From assembly GCA_015662065.1 (NCBI GenBank), contig DQUX01000330.1:1-13085 (forward strand): 13,085 nucleotides of DNA, read 5' to 3'. The stretch is from Anaerolineales bacterium. GTDB lineage: Bacteria > Chloroflexota > Anaerolineae > B4-G1 > DUEL01. Shown here piece by piece: positions 1 to 8,300 of this stretch (its first letter is position 1; each line of letters opens with the position of its first letter). The notes below the pieces were generated by a model. That model saw only the letters and a program-made list of their open reading frames with translations. It ran no database searches and was not told where the DNA came from. The position numbers were made by a program, and so were the translations under genes.

Positions 1-12
1 ATCATCTCGCAA

Positions 13-34
13 GGGGGTGGGGGGAGGGTGTGGG
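13..34 (+). other. Possible G-quadruplex over start of first gene
   Basis: Four runs of at least three G (13-17, 19-24, 26-28, 32-34) are separated by loops of one, one and three bases. This fits the usual G-quadruplex motif. It lies on the coding strand and covers the putative ribosome binding region and the GTG at 28. Folding, and any effect on translation, is inferred. Confidence 0.4.
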
Positions 35-1683
35 TCATCGGCCTGGACGGCGCGTCGTTTGCGTTGATCGAGCCCTGGGTCCGGGCTGGTGAGTTGCCTG
101 CCTTCGCCCGTCTGATGAGTGAGGGAGCTCACGGGACCCTGCGCTCGCCGGTCCCTCAGTCGCCGCCGGCCTGGGCCTCGTTCATGACCGGCTGCAATCC
201 GGGGAAACACGGGATCTACGACTGGGTCCAACCGCGCCCGGGCTCCTACGAGGTGGACCTGGCCTGTGGGGCGATGCGCCGCGCTCCTACGGTGTGGCGG
301 ATCTTGAGCGAGCGGGGGCGCACGGTTGGCGTGGTCAACGTGCCGATGACTTACCCGCCGGAGCCGGTCAACGGTTTTCTGATCGCGGGCTTCGATACCC
401 CGTATGGAAACACGGAGTTCACCTATCCCCGGGACCTATACCCGGTGCTTCAGGATCGCTTCGGTCCCTACATCGTCTTACCGGTTATCGTGGATGTCCC
501 CCTTCGGCAGACGGTGCAGAATTACCTCGATACCATCGAGCAGCGGGAGCAGGTGATGCGGTTCCTCCTGGAGTGGTATGACCCGCAGTTCTTCATGCTG
601 GTCTTCAACGCCACCGACAGCCTGCAGCATCTCTGCCTTCAGAGCTACGGAGATAACGGCAGGAACGCGGATCAGATAGAGGCCCTGCGGTTGGTCTACC
701 GACGGCTGGACCATTTTCTGGCGGGCCTGCTGGAGCGGCTGCCAGAGGACACCACGCTGGTGGTGATGTCCGACCACGGGGCCGGGCCGTTGCGTGGCTA
801 CGTCCACCTGGATCACTGGCTGGCTCAGCAGGGATGGCTGCGCTACGCCTCAGACAGCCCAGCTCTGGCGGCCCGACGGTGGCGGGCGCGGCTGGTGGGG
901 AAGGCCGTGGCGCTGCTGAGGGCCGCGGTCCCCGCGTCGGTCAAGGCGAGGCTGCGGAGTGGCGTGGGGGGGGTGCGCACCCGGCTGGAGAGAGCCGCTA
1001 CGCCGCCTCTGCTGGACTGGGCGCATACGCAGGCGTACACCTTTTCCTCCCAAGGGATCTACATCAATCTGAAAGGACGCCAGCCCCAGGGCACGGTGGA
1101 ACCCGAGGAGTATGAAGCGCTGAGGGAGCGCATCATCGAAGCGTTGCTGGAGCTGCGCGATCCCGACGACGGTCAACCGGTCGTATCCCGCGTCTATCGA
1201 AAGGAGGAGCTCTTCGCCGGGCCCTATCTGGACGTGGCCCCGGATCTGTATGTTCACTGGCGGGAGGACGCTTACCTTTCCTGGAGCAATATGGCCCGTT
1301 CCCGTTCGGAGATCTTCACACGCCCCCGGGCTCTGGAGATGGACGACGTCGTGCCCGACGAGAGCTCAGGGGCCCGGGTGGGGTGCCATCGGCAGGAGGG
1401 CATCCTGTTGTTCTATGGGGAAAAGGTAAGGCGGGGGGCCACGGTCGAGGGGGCCCAGATCGTGGATGTGGCCCCGACCGTCCTGGCGCTGATGGGCGAG
1501 CCCGTCCCCGCTGAGATGGACGGGCGGGTGTTGGAGGAGGCGATCGACGAGGGCTACCTGGAGGCCGCCCCGGTCCGCAGGGTCGCCGGAGGAGGTGAGG
1601 GGGCCCGCGACGAGGGGATGGGTTACTCCGATGAGGAGAGCGAGTTGGTTAAGGAACGGCTCCGTGAGCTTGGATACCTGTAG
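28..1683 (+). CDS. Alkaline phosphatase superfamily phosphodiesterase
   Basis: A 551-residue cytoplasmic protein without signal peptide or membrane segment, of the type I phosphodiesterase/nucleotide pyrophosphatase branch of the alkaline phosphatase superfamily. Visible metal and catalytic residues: Asp7 in GLDGASF, candidate nucleophile Ser45 (ten residues before the Gly of MTG, where the nucleophilic Thr of NPP enzymes lies), the TGCNPGKHGI block at 54-63, Asp197 and His201 in TDSLQH, Asp249/His250 in SDHG, and His454 in GCHRQEG. DVAPTVLALMG (480-490) and MDGR near 497-500 complete the fold, and the C-terminus ends in a charged helix with RLRELGYL. These features predict a two-metal phosphate-ester hydrolase; the substrate is not evident. 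It precedes the flippase gene by 16 bases. The GTG at 28 lacks a well-spaced Shine-Dalgarno and the frame stays open to the left edge with no ATG, GTG or TTG in it, so a start beyond the window is possible. Confidence 0.88.
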   Translation: MWVIGLDGASFALIEPWVRAGELPAFARLMSEGAHGTLRSPVPQSPPAWASFMTGCNPGKHGIYDWVQPRPGSYEVDLACGAMRRAPTVWRILSERGRTVGVVNVPMTYPPEPVNGFLIAGFDTPYGNTEFTYPRDLYPVLQDRFGPYIVLPVIVDVPLRQTVQNYLDTIEQREQVMRFLLEWYDPQFFMLVFNATDSLQHLCLQSYGDNGRNADQIEALRLVYRRLDHFLAGLLERLPEDTTLVVMSDHGAGPLRGYVHLDHWLAQQGWLRYASDSPALAARRWRARLVGKAVALLRAAVPASVKARLRSGVGGVRTRLERAATPPLLDWAHTQAYTFSSQGIYINLKGRQPQGTVEPEEYEALRERIIEALLELRDPDDGQPVVSRVYRKEELFAGPYLDVAPDLYVHWREDAYLSWSNMARSRSEIFTRPRALEMDDVVPDESSGARVGCHRQEGILLFYGEKVRRGATVEGAQIVDVAPTVLALMGEPVPAEMDGRVLEEAIDEGYLEAAPVRRVAGGGEGARDEGMGYSDEESELVKERLRELGYL

Positions 1684-1687
1684 GGAC

Positions 1688-1693
1688 GGGGAG
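1688..1693 (+). promoter_or_regulatory. Shine-Dalgarno deciding start of flippase
   Basis: GGGGAG ends six bases before ATG 1700. The same frame also opens at an ATG at 1595, but that start would lie 89 bases inside the preceding gene, so the start at 1700 is preferred. Confidence 0.7.
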
Positions 1694-1699
1694 ACGGAG

Positions 1700-3229
1700 A
1701 TGTCGTCCTCAACGCCAGCCGCTTCGGTGGTGCGACGGGAGGAGTCTGCCTCGTCTAGTGCGCAGGTTGGATCGCTGGACCTGAGCGTCATCGCCGTCGT
1801 GGCCCGCAACTCGGCCTTTGTGCTGGGGGCCCAGGTGGCGATCAAGATCATGGCGTTCCTCTTTAACGTGTACGTCGTGCGACGATTGGGGGCGGTCCAT
1901 TTCGGGCAGTACTCGGCGGTGATAGCATATGTCACTATCTTCGGCATCTTCACCGACCTGGGGATGGCGCCCTATTCGGTGCGTGAGATGGCCGAGGATC
2001 ACCGCCGCACTTCCTGGCTGCTGCCCAACGTCATCGCCATCCGCCTGCTGCTTTCCCTGGTGGTCATCGGCATCGCGCCCCTTTCGGCCTATTGGTTGGG
2101 CGAGGGGAGGGAGATGGTGCTGGGTGTCCTCATCGCCAGCGCGGGGCAGCTCCTCTATGCTCTGCAAGGGCCGTTGGACAGCGCGCTGACGGCGCGGGAG
2201 CGGCTGGATTACATCGCTGCTTTCTCCATCATCAACCAGATTGTCTTCTGGGGGCTGGGGGTGCTCTTCCTGGTCGGCGGGATGGGGTTCATCGGCCTGA
2301 TCCTCGCCTCTCTGGTCGGGGTGGGGGTGACAACGGTCCTCTCCGGCTGGGTGCTTCTGAACAGGCTGGGGGTGAGGCGGTTTGCCCTCTCCGCCCGCCG
2401 ATGGGTGGGGATCCTGCGGGCAGCCCTGCCTTTTGGGATCAGCAGCCTGGCGGGTGTCCTCCTGCGGCGGTTCGACACGGTGTTGATGTCCGTCTTGCTC
2501 ACCGACGCCGCCGTCGGCTGGTACAATGCCCCTTACTCCCTGATCACAATGATGCTCCTGCTGGCCCAGAGCATCGCTATCGCCCTGTATCCCTCAATGG
2601 TGCGTGGCTATCAGACCGACAGTGGCTCTCTGAGGAGTGTGGTGGGGCGGTCCATTCGGTATCTGCTCCTGATCGCCTTGCCCGTCGTGGTAGGGGGGAC
2701 GATCCTGGCCGACCGGCTCATCCTGCTCCTTTACACCGAGGAATTTGCCCCCTCCATCCCCGTATTGCGCATCACGCTCTGGGCGCTGCCCAGCTTGTTT
2801 CTGCTGGAGCTGCTAGGGCGGGTGGCCAACACGCTCCATCTGGAGCGGCCGGCGGCGAAGATCAACGTCTTGAACGCGGCGATTACAGTGGTGCTGAACC
2901 TGATTCTGGTCCCCGCGGTAGGGGTGGTGGGTGCTGCGCTGGCCCTGGTCGTGGGGCGGGCGATCCGCCTGCTTCAGTTCTGGTTGCTGGTCGGCAACGA
3001 GCGGCTTGTCGGTCGGCAGTGGCAGCCCCTGCTGCGGATCGTGCTGGCTGCGGGGCTGATGGGAGGGGCGCTCTTTCTCCTGCGCGACCTTCCCCTCCTC
3101 TCCTGCATAGGGATCGGTGCGGGGCTCTACGCCGTCCTGGCGCTAGGGCTGCGGGCGGTGAATATCCAGGAACTGCGCCAGTTGGGGCAGGCGCTGGTGC
3201 GGCGGGGCAGCCTGGGGGAAGCGGTGTGA
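1700..3229 (+). CDS. Wzx-like oligosaccharide flippase (MOP superfamily)
   Basis: A 509-residue polytopic membrane protein with a hydrophilic N-terminal tail of about 30 residues and then roughly 12 to 14 hydrophobic segments to the end. The first segments, with NSAFVLGAQVAIKIMAFLF, VVRRLGAVHFGQYS and DLGMAPYSVREMA, are typical of polysaccharide biosynthesis proteins of the MOP flippase superfamily, as is the length. Such proteins move undecaprenyl-diphosphate-linked glycan units from the inner to the outer face of the cytoplasmic membrane. The central part contains ILRAALPFGISSLAGVLLRR followed by DTVLMSVLLTDAAVGWYNAP, the usual start of the second half of the transporter. The ATG at 1700 has a good Shine-Dalgarno and sits 16 bases after the previous stop. 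With glycosyltransferases and a Wzy-like protein downstream, a role in glycan export is likely. Substrate specificity cannot be read from the sequence. Confidence 0.92.
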   Translation: MSSSTPAASVVRREESASSSAQVGSLDLSVIAVVARNSAFVLGAQVAIKIMAFLFNVYVVRRLGAVHFGQYSAVIAYVTIFGIFTDLGMAPYSVREMAEDHRRTSWLLPNVIAIRLLLSLVVIGIAPLSAYWLGEGREMVLGVLIASAGQLLYALQGPLDSALTARERLDYIAAFSIINQIVFWGLGVLFLVGGMGFIGLILASLVGVGVTTVLSGWVLLNRLGVRRFALSARRWVGILRAALPFGISSLAGVLLRRFDTVLMSVLLTDAAVGWYNAPYSLITMMLLLAQSIAIALYPSMVRGYQTDSGSLRSVVGRSIRYLLLIALPVVVGGTILADRLILLLYTEEFAPSIPVLRITLWALPSLFLLELLGRVANTLHLERPAAKINVLNAAITVVLNLILVPAVGVVGAALALVVGRAIRLLQFWLLVGNERLVGRQWQPLLRIVLAAGLMGGALFLLRDLPLLSCIGIGAGLYAVLALGLRAVNIQELRQLGQALVRRGSLGEAV

Positions 3230-3284
3230 GAGGGGCGGTGGTGGAGGAGCGGGAGGCTTATCGGGGGTTTCGAGGAGCGATCCA

Positions 3285-4394
3285 ATGAGGCGACGGATCC
3301 CACAGCTTCGGGGCTGGGCCATCCTGGCCGTGGTGGCCCATCACGCGACCAACTGGGGGTTCATCGCCATGTTCTGGTGGGTCCATCGCTACCGCCACGT
3401 GGTCTCGCCCAACTACGACCAGATGGGCACGCCTGTCTACTATGCTCTGACGGCCTTCAACCAGGCCGCTCTGTTCAGCGTCCCGGCCTTCCTTTTCATC
3501 TCTGGCATCTTCATCACCTATGCGGCGCGGGGAGCCTCCGCCACGCTCAGCCGGAAGGTGGTCAAGGCCAGGCTGCTGAACCTCCTCTGGCCCTACCTCA
3601 TCTGGTCGGCTGTGATCTTCCTTGGAGATGGGTTGCTGGGGACGGTCTACACCCCCCTGGAGTACCTGAGGAAGCTGGCGACGGGTGGGGCGGTGGGGGC
3701 GTACTTCTTCATCCCCCTGCTTGCCCAGTTCTACCTTCTCTCGCCCTTCCTCGTCCGCTGGGCGAAGGCCAGGCCGAGGTCCCTCCTTGTCCTGAGCGCC
3801 TTGATCCAGTTAGGGCTGGTCGCCGCGCCTTACCTGGGGGTTGTGGGGGGGAGCCCTGCCGTCACCTACCAGGCGCTTAAGCGTCTGGACTGGCTGTTTG
3901 TCCGGTGGGTCTTCTTCTTCGCTCTCGGGCTGGTGGTCGGCTTTCGAAGCAGGCCGGTGGAGGAGTGGCTGGCACGCCACAAGGGGCTGCTGTTGCTGGT
4001 CACGCTCCTTCTGGCGGGCCTCTCGGTTCTGGAGTCCCAGGCGGTCTACCGCGAGACCTCCAACTGGGGCTGGGCCTACACCCCGCTCAAATTCTCGTCC
4101 ACTTTCTATGCCCTGGCCTTTATCCTTGCCTTCCTGGCGTGGAAGTCCTGGCCCTCCACCTTCTCCCGGACCGTGGAGCGGGCCGGGGGGATGTCCTACG
4201 GGATCTACCTGCTTCACCCCAAGGGGCTGGAGCTGGCCTCTCGGATCGTGTATCACGTGGCGCCGGGGCTGCTTGCCCGGCAGTTGCTGTTGGCGTTTCT
4301 GTTCCTCGCTGTCGGGGTGGGGGTTCCCTGGCTGTTGATGAACGGCGTGGCGCGGTCTCCGGCGCGCCGGGTATATCGCTATCTGTTCGGATGA
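3285..4394 (+). CDS. Acyltransferase family 3 membrane protein (OafA-like)
   Basis: A 369-residue integral membrane protein with about ten hydrophobic segments, the usual size for a stand-alone acyltransferase family 3 (Acyl_transf_3) domain. The N-terminus shows the family signature: Arg9 and His20 form the R-X10-H motif within RGWAILAVVAHH, and near the C-terminus GGMSYGIYLLHP matches the conserved last helices. Members transfer acyl groups, most often acetyl, to sugars of O-antigen, capsule or exopolysaccharide. There is no C-terminal SGNH domain, but the next gene encodes an SGNH-like protein 16 bases later, which looks like a two-gene version of the fused AT3-SGNH architecture. The start ATG has GAGGAG seven bases upstream (3272-3277). 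The 55 bases before it hold no convincing gene. Acyl donor and acceptor are unknown. Confidence 0.88.
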   Translation: MRRRIPQLRGWAILAVVAHHATNWGFIAMFWWVHRYRHVVSPNYDQMGTPVYYALTAFNQAALFSVPAFLFISGIFITYAARGASATLSRKVVKARLLNLLWPYLIWSAVIFLGDGLLGTVYTPLEYLRKLATGGAVGAYFFIPLLAQFYLLSPFLVRWAKARPRSLLVLSALIQLGLVAAPYLGVVGGSPAVTYQALKRLDWLFVRWVFFFALGLVVGFRSRPVEEWLARHKGLLLLVTLLLAGLSVLESQAVYRETSNWGWAYTPLKFSSTFYALAFILAFLAWKSWPSTFSRTVERAGGMSYGIYLLHPKGLELASRIVYHVAPGLLARQLLLAFLFLAVGVGVPWLLMNGVARSPARRVYRYLFG

Positions 4395-4398
4395 AGAT

Positions 4399-4405
4399 GA
4401 GGTGA
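4399..4405 (+). promoter_or_regulatory. Shine-Dalgarno deciding start of SGNH-like gene
   Basis: GAGGTGA lies five bases before GTG 4411. This supports initiation there rather than at the in-frame GTG at 4402, which lies within the Shine-Dalgarno itself and has only a weak purine stretch before it. Confidence 0.65.
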
Positions 4406-4410
4406 GGACG

Positions 4411-5301
4411 GTGAAATCTAAGTGGATTCTTCGAGGCATCGGGTTGGCGCTCGCTCTCCTTCTCCTGGCCGGGCTGGCCTGGGGGCTGCGCGGGCGCGGG
4501 CTGCGGACCGCTTTGGTCTCCCGGGCGCGGGCGTTGACCGGCACGGCCAGGGCGGTGCTGGATCGTTCCTCCGCCACCGGCGGCGGCGATTTCACCAATG
4601 TGATCTTCCTGCACCACTCGACTGGGCGAAACTTGATCGAACAGGGCGGAGTGCGGGAGCTGTTCGGCGCGGCGGGGTATGATTTCTGGGACCACGGCTA
4701 CAACGACCAGGGGCTCACCCGCCCCGATGGGACCCCCGCCGGCTACAGCTACAACGTTCCCAACGACAACACCGACCCCGACGGCTTGGCCCACATCTTC
4801 TCCCAGCGCCTCTACCCCCGGCCGCTGAACACCTTCAGCGGGTTGATGCAGCATGAGGTGATCATCTTCAAGTCCTGTTTCCCTGTCAGCAATATCACCG
4901 CCGACGCGCAACTGGAGCAGTACAAGGCCTACTATCTCCAGATGCGGGATGTGATGGACCGGCACCCGGATCACCTCTTCATCATCATGACGCCGCCGCC
5001 GCTGAACCCCGCCGCCACCGACGCGGAGGCCGCCGCCCGGGCGCGGGCCTTCGCCGAGTGGCTCGGGTCCGACGAGTTTCTGGAGGGTCATCCCAATGTG
5101 TATACCTTTGATTTCTTCGACCTGCTGGCCGAAAGCGACCCCGTAGCCCCTGATCACAACATGCTGAGGGAGGCGTATCGGGATGGGGAGGACTCCCATC
5201 CCAACCAGCGGGCCAACGAGACCGTCGGTCCCCTCTTCGTGGAGTTCGTCATCGGGGCCGTGGAGGACTACCGGGCTTCTGGGGTTTCGGGTTCGGAATG
5301 A
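4411..5301 (+). CDS. Membrane-anchored SGNH/GDSL-like protein, probable partner of acyltransferase
   Basis: A 296-residue protein with one N-terminal hydrophobic segment (about residues 8-24, after a Lys/Arg-containing start) and the remainder predicted outside the membrane. The segment has no clear cleavage site, so an anchor is more likely than a signal peptide. FLHHSTG, with Ser70, resembles SGNH block I, and DSHPN near the C-terminus, with Asp261 and His263, resembles block V. Between them, EVIIFKSCFPVSNI may hold the block III Asn. Block V is unusual: His is preceded by Asp at -2 and Glu at -3, where the family normally has Asp at -3. Likely role: extracytoplasmic transfer or removal of acyl groups on the glycan together with the adjacent family 3 acyltransferase. 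The family is assigned from short motifs only; a non-catalytic or other hydrolase fold remains possible. Confidence 0.68.
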   Translation: MKSKWILRGIGLALALLLLAGLAWGLRGRGLRTALVSRARALTGTARAVLDRSSATGGGDFTNVIFLHHSTGRNLIEQGGVRELFGAAGYDFWDHGYNDQGLTRPDGTPAGYSYNVPNDNTDPDGLAHIFSQRLYPRPLNTFSGLMQHEVIIFKSCFPVSNITADAQLEQYKAYYLQMRDVMDRHPDHLFIIMTPPPLNPAATDAEAAARARAFAEWLGSDEFLEGHPNVYTFDFFDLLAESDPVAPDHNMLREAYRDGEDSHPNQRANETVGPLFVEFVIGAVEDYRASGVSGSE

Positions 5302-5325
5302 GGATTGTGGCTGGGCTTGGAGTGG

Positions 5326-5333
5326 GGAGGGAG
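5326..5333 (+). promoter_or_regulatory. Shine-Dalgarno deciding start of repeat protein
   Basis: GGAGGGAG lies just upstream of GTG 5336, with five bases between GGAGG and the start codon. This supports the GTG start over the in-frame ATG at 5393 and over upstream starts overlapping the previous gene. From GTG 5336 the N-terminus has a basic n-region followed by a hydrophobic core, as in a signal peptide. Confidence 0.75.
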
Positions 5334-5335
5334 CT

Positions 5336-8300
5336 GTGAGACATTCTGCTGAGGGGTTCCCCTGCGGTGGCCGGAGGGCGGCACGGTTGGCGATGCCGGT
5401 GCTCCTGGCGAGCCTGGGCCTTCTGCTGGCGATGTGGCTGCTGAGGCCCCCCGCCGTCGTGCAGGCGACGGCGTCCATAGAGGGCGATCCCATCTCCTTC
5501 GGAGGGGTGAGGAGGGTGGTGACCGCCTCGGTGGGGGTGCGCGCCGTCGCGGTGGGCGAGCTGGACCGCGACGGACGGCCAGACCTGGTCTTCGCCGATG
5601 GCCAGTGGGTGCGGATCGCGCCCAACGTTGGGGTCACAGGGACGGCCTGGGTGCCCTCCAACACGGTCGGCGCGATGGGGGCCCCCGTGGTGGACGTGGC
5701 GGTGGCGGACTGGGATCGGGACGGTTGCCTGGATCTGGCGGCGGCCGCCACGGACGGGGCTGGCAACAGCCGCATCGTGCTGTGGCAGGGGCCGGGTCCC
5801 GGGTCGAACCCCTTCACAGCGACGTGGGGCGTCAGCAACACCCTGATCGCCTCCCTCCCCATCACCCTCTCCACCCTGGCGGTGGGCGACCTGAACGGGG
5901 ACGGGGCCCCCGATCTGATCGCAGCCGGCGGCGACGGCCTGATCCGAATGTGGGCCAACCCGATGACCGAGACCCAGCCCTTCACCACGTCTTGGGGAGC
6001 GCCTCATCTTCTGAATGCCCACCAGGGCGGGATCAACCGTGTCCTGCTGGCCGACTTCGGCCGGGATGGCCGACCGGACATCGTCGCCGTCTCCGGCGGG
6101 GGAACCCCTACGGTCCGCCTGTGGCGGAACCCGCTGACCGCCACGTCCCCCTTCACCACCCCGTGGACCGTGAGCAACACGCTGGGCACCTTTGCCGACG
6201 ACGTGCGCTCCGTCGTCGTGGCGGACCTGGACGGCGACGGTCGGCTCGACGTGGGCGTGGGGAGGGATTCTGGAGATGTGATGGTGTGGCGCAACCCCCT
6301 CACCGTTGCTCTGCCCTTCACCACAAGCTGGGGCAGTCCGGCCAGTGTGGGAAGCGGCGACAGGCCACTGGCCGCGCTCGCCTCCGCCGACTTCGACCGG
6401 GACGGCCTCCCAGACCTGGTGGGTGGGGTGGAGGGTCCCTCGCCTACCCTGTTTGCCTGGCACAATCCCGGTGCCCCCTTTGGGGGAGGCTGGACGACGA
6501 CCACGCTGGAAGGTCCGACGGGCTCTGTCTACGACGTAGCGGTGGCCGACTTTGACCCCGACGGGGATATGGACGTCGCCGCCGGGTACGGGGATGCCGG
6601 GCAGGGATGGGTGTCGCTCTGGGCCAACACTCTCCTTCACCGGGATGCGGCTTTTGAGAACCTCGGAATCGCCGTGGGTCCTATGGACTCGGCCAGAGGC
6701 ATGGTCGTGGGCGACCTGGACCGGGACGGCCGGACCGACATTGTGGCCAACCAGGGTGGCGGGTATATGCGCGCCTGGCAGAACGACGGGACGCCTTTCG
6801 ACGGGACGTGGCCCCAGTACCACCTCGGCTGGTCCTCCAACTCCGTCCCCCGCGCCCTGGCCGATCTGGATAGGGATGGGGACCTGGATATTGTGGCGGT
6901 GAACTGGTGTGAGCCGCCGGCCCCGCACGTAGAGGTGTGGCGGAACGACGGCGATCCATTCGCGGGAGAGTGGACGACGGTCTCTGCCATCGGAGACCTG
7001 CCAACGTTTGCAACGGCGATAACGGTGGGGGATCTGGATAGAAACGGCACCCCGGAGATCGTGGTCGGCATCGACGGCAACAGCTCCGTCTCCCCCACCA
7101 TCGGCATATGGCGTTTTGAGGGGGATCCCTTCGTCGCTACCTCGTGGCTCTCCTCCGAGGTCGCCGTGGTCTCTTACACAGTCAACAGCATCGCCCTAGG
7201 CGATCTGAACAACGATGGCTGGCCGGACATCGTCTTTGGGACCGACCACGCGCCGCCCGCCGATCCGATGCCGGAGGTCTATCAGCTCCGGGCGGCCCGC
7301 AACGACGGCGCCCCGTTCGATGGGGGCTGGACGCTGTTCGACCTGGGGCGGGACCCCCAATGGACTGGCTTGGAGCCCTCCCACGGCTACCGGGGGGAGA
7401 CGGTCCATTCGGTCGGTCTGGCCGATTTCGACAACGATGGCGACCTGGACATCGTGACGGGCGAGGCGGTCCAGGGGGATCACCAGATCATGGTGTGGGA
7501 GAACGACGGGACTCCCTTCGACGGCGAGCAATGGCAGCCGACCACGGTGGGGTTGGGGCCGTACTGGGAGCCGAACGGCAACCCCTGGCTGGCCGATACC
7601 GTCTTCTCGGTGGTGCCCGCTGACCTGAACAACGATGGGCTGATCGACCTGGTCTCGGGCAGCGGGCCGACGGAGCCCTACGAGGTGATCTACTGGGAGA
7701 ACAGCGGCCTTCCCTTCAGCGCACTGGTCACCGATACCCACTGGATTCGCCACGACGTGGGGGCGGTCGAGATGCACGTGAAGCTCGTCGGTGCGGTCGA
7801 TCTTGACGGTGACGGCGACATCGACATCGCTTCCCTGGCAGAGACCTGGTCCTCGCCGGTGGAGGTCGTCCACGTCTGGCAGAACCGGGAGGGGACGGTC
7901 GGCGAGAGGGTGGAGGCGACGGCGCCGGTGACGATGGCGGAGGGCTCCGTGGACGATCTGCTGCGCATCGTTGTCTCCCACCACGGCAAGCCGGCGGAGC
8001 CGGCAGTGGAGATCGATGAGTGGCGGGTGACGTTCACAGACGGCGCGGGGACTCCCCTCATCTCTGCCCAGGCGGATGGGCTGTTTGCGTCCATCGCGGT
8101 CTACCGGGATGGGGACGGCGACGGGATGTGGCAGGGGTCGGATACCCCGGTCGTCACCGTGTCCAGCCCCTCTCTGGTGGACGGCGTGCAGAGGTTGCCG
8201 TTCCCCAGCGGGGACCCGCTGGCGGTGATCTCCGCCACGGAGACGGTGACCTATTTCGTGGTGGTGAGCCTGGAGCCGGACGCCAGCCTGCAGACCCCCG

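Noticed and set aside
1595..1699. Upstream ATG extending the flippase by 35 residues
   Set aside because: It overlaps the end of the phosphodiesterase gene and adds a sequence unlike flippase N-termini. ATG 1700 has a good Shine-Dalgarno.
5183..5335. Upstream ATG extending the repeat protein by 51 residues
   Set aside because: It overlaps the SGNH-like gene and would bury the signal peptide. GTG 5336 has a strong Shine-Dalgarno and gives a standard export signal.
4120..5988. Open reading frame of 622 codons on the - strand, with a similar one at 5249-6928
   Set aside because: Low-complexity products opposite well-supported + strand genes, with no recognisable motif; treated as chance open frames.
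5558..7837. Periodic DNA similar to a repeat array or CRISPR
   Set aside because: The periodicity comes from the encoded protein repeats. Repeat units differ in sequence and length and the frame is open throughout.
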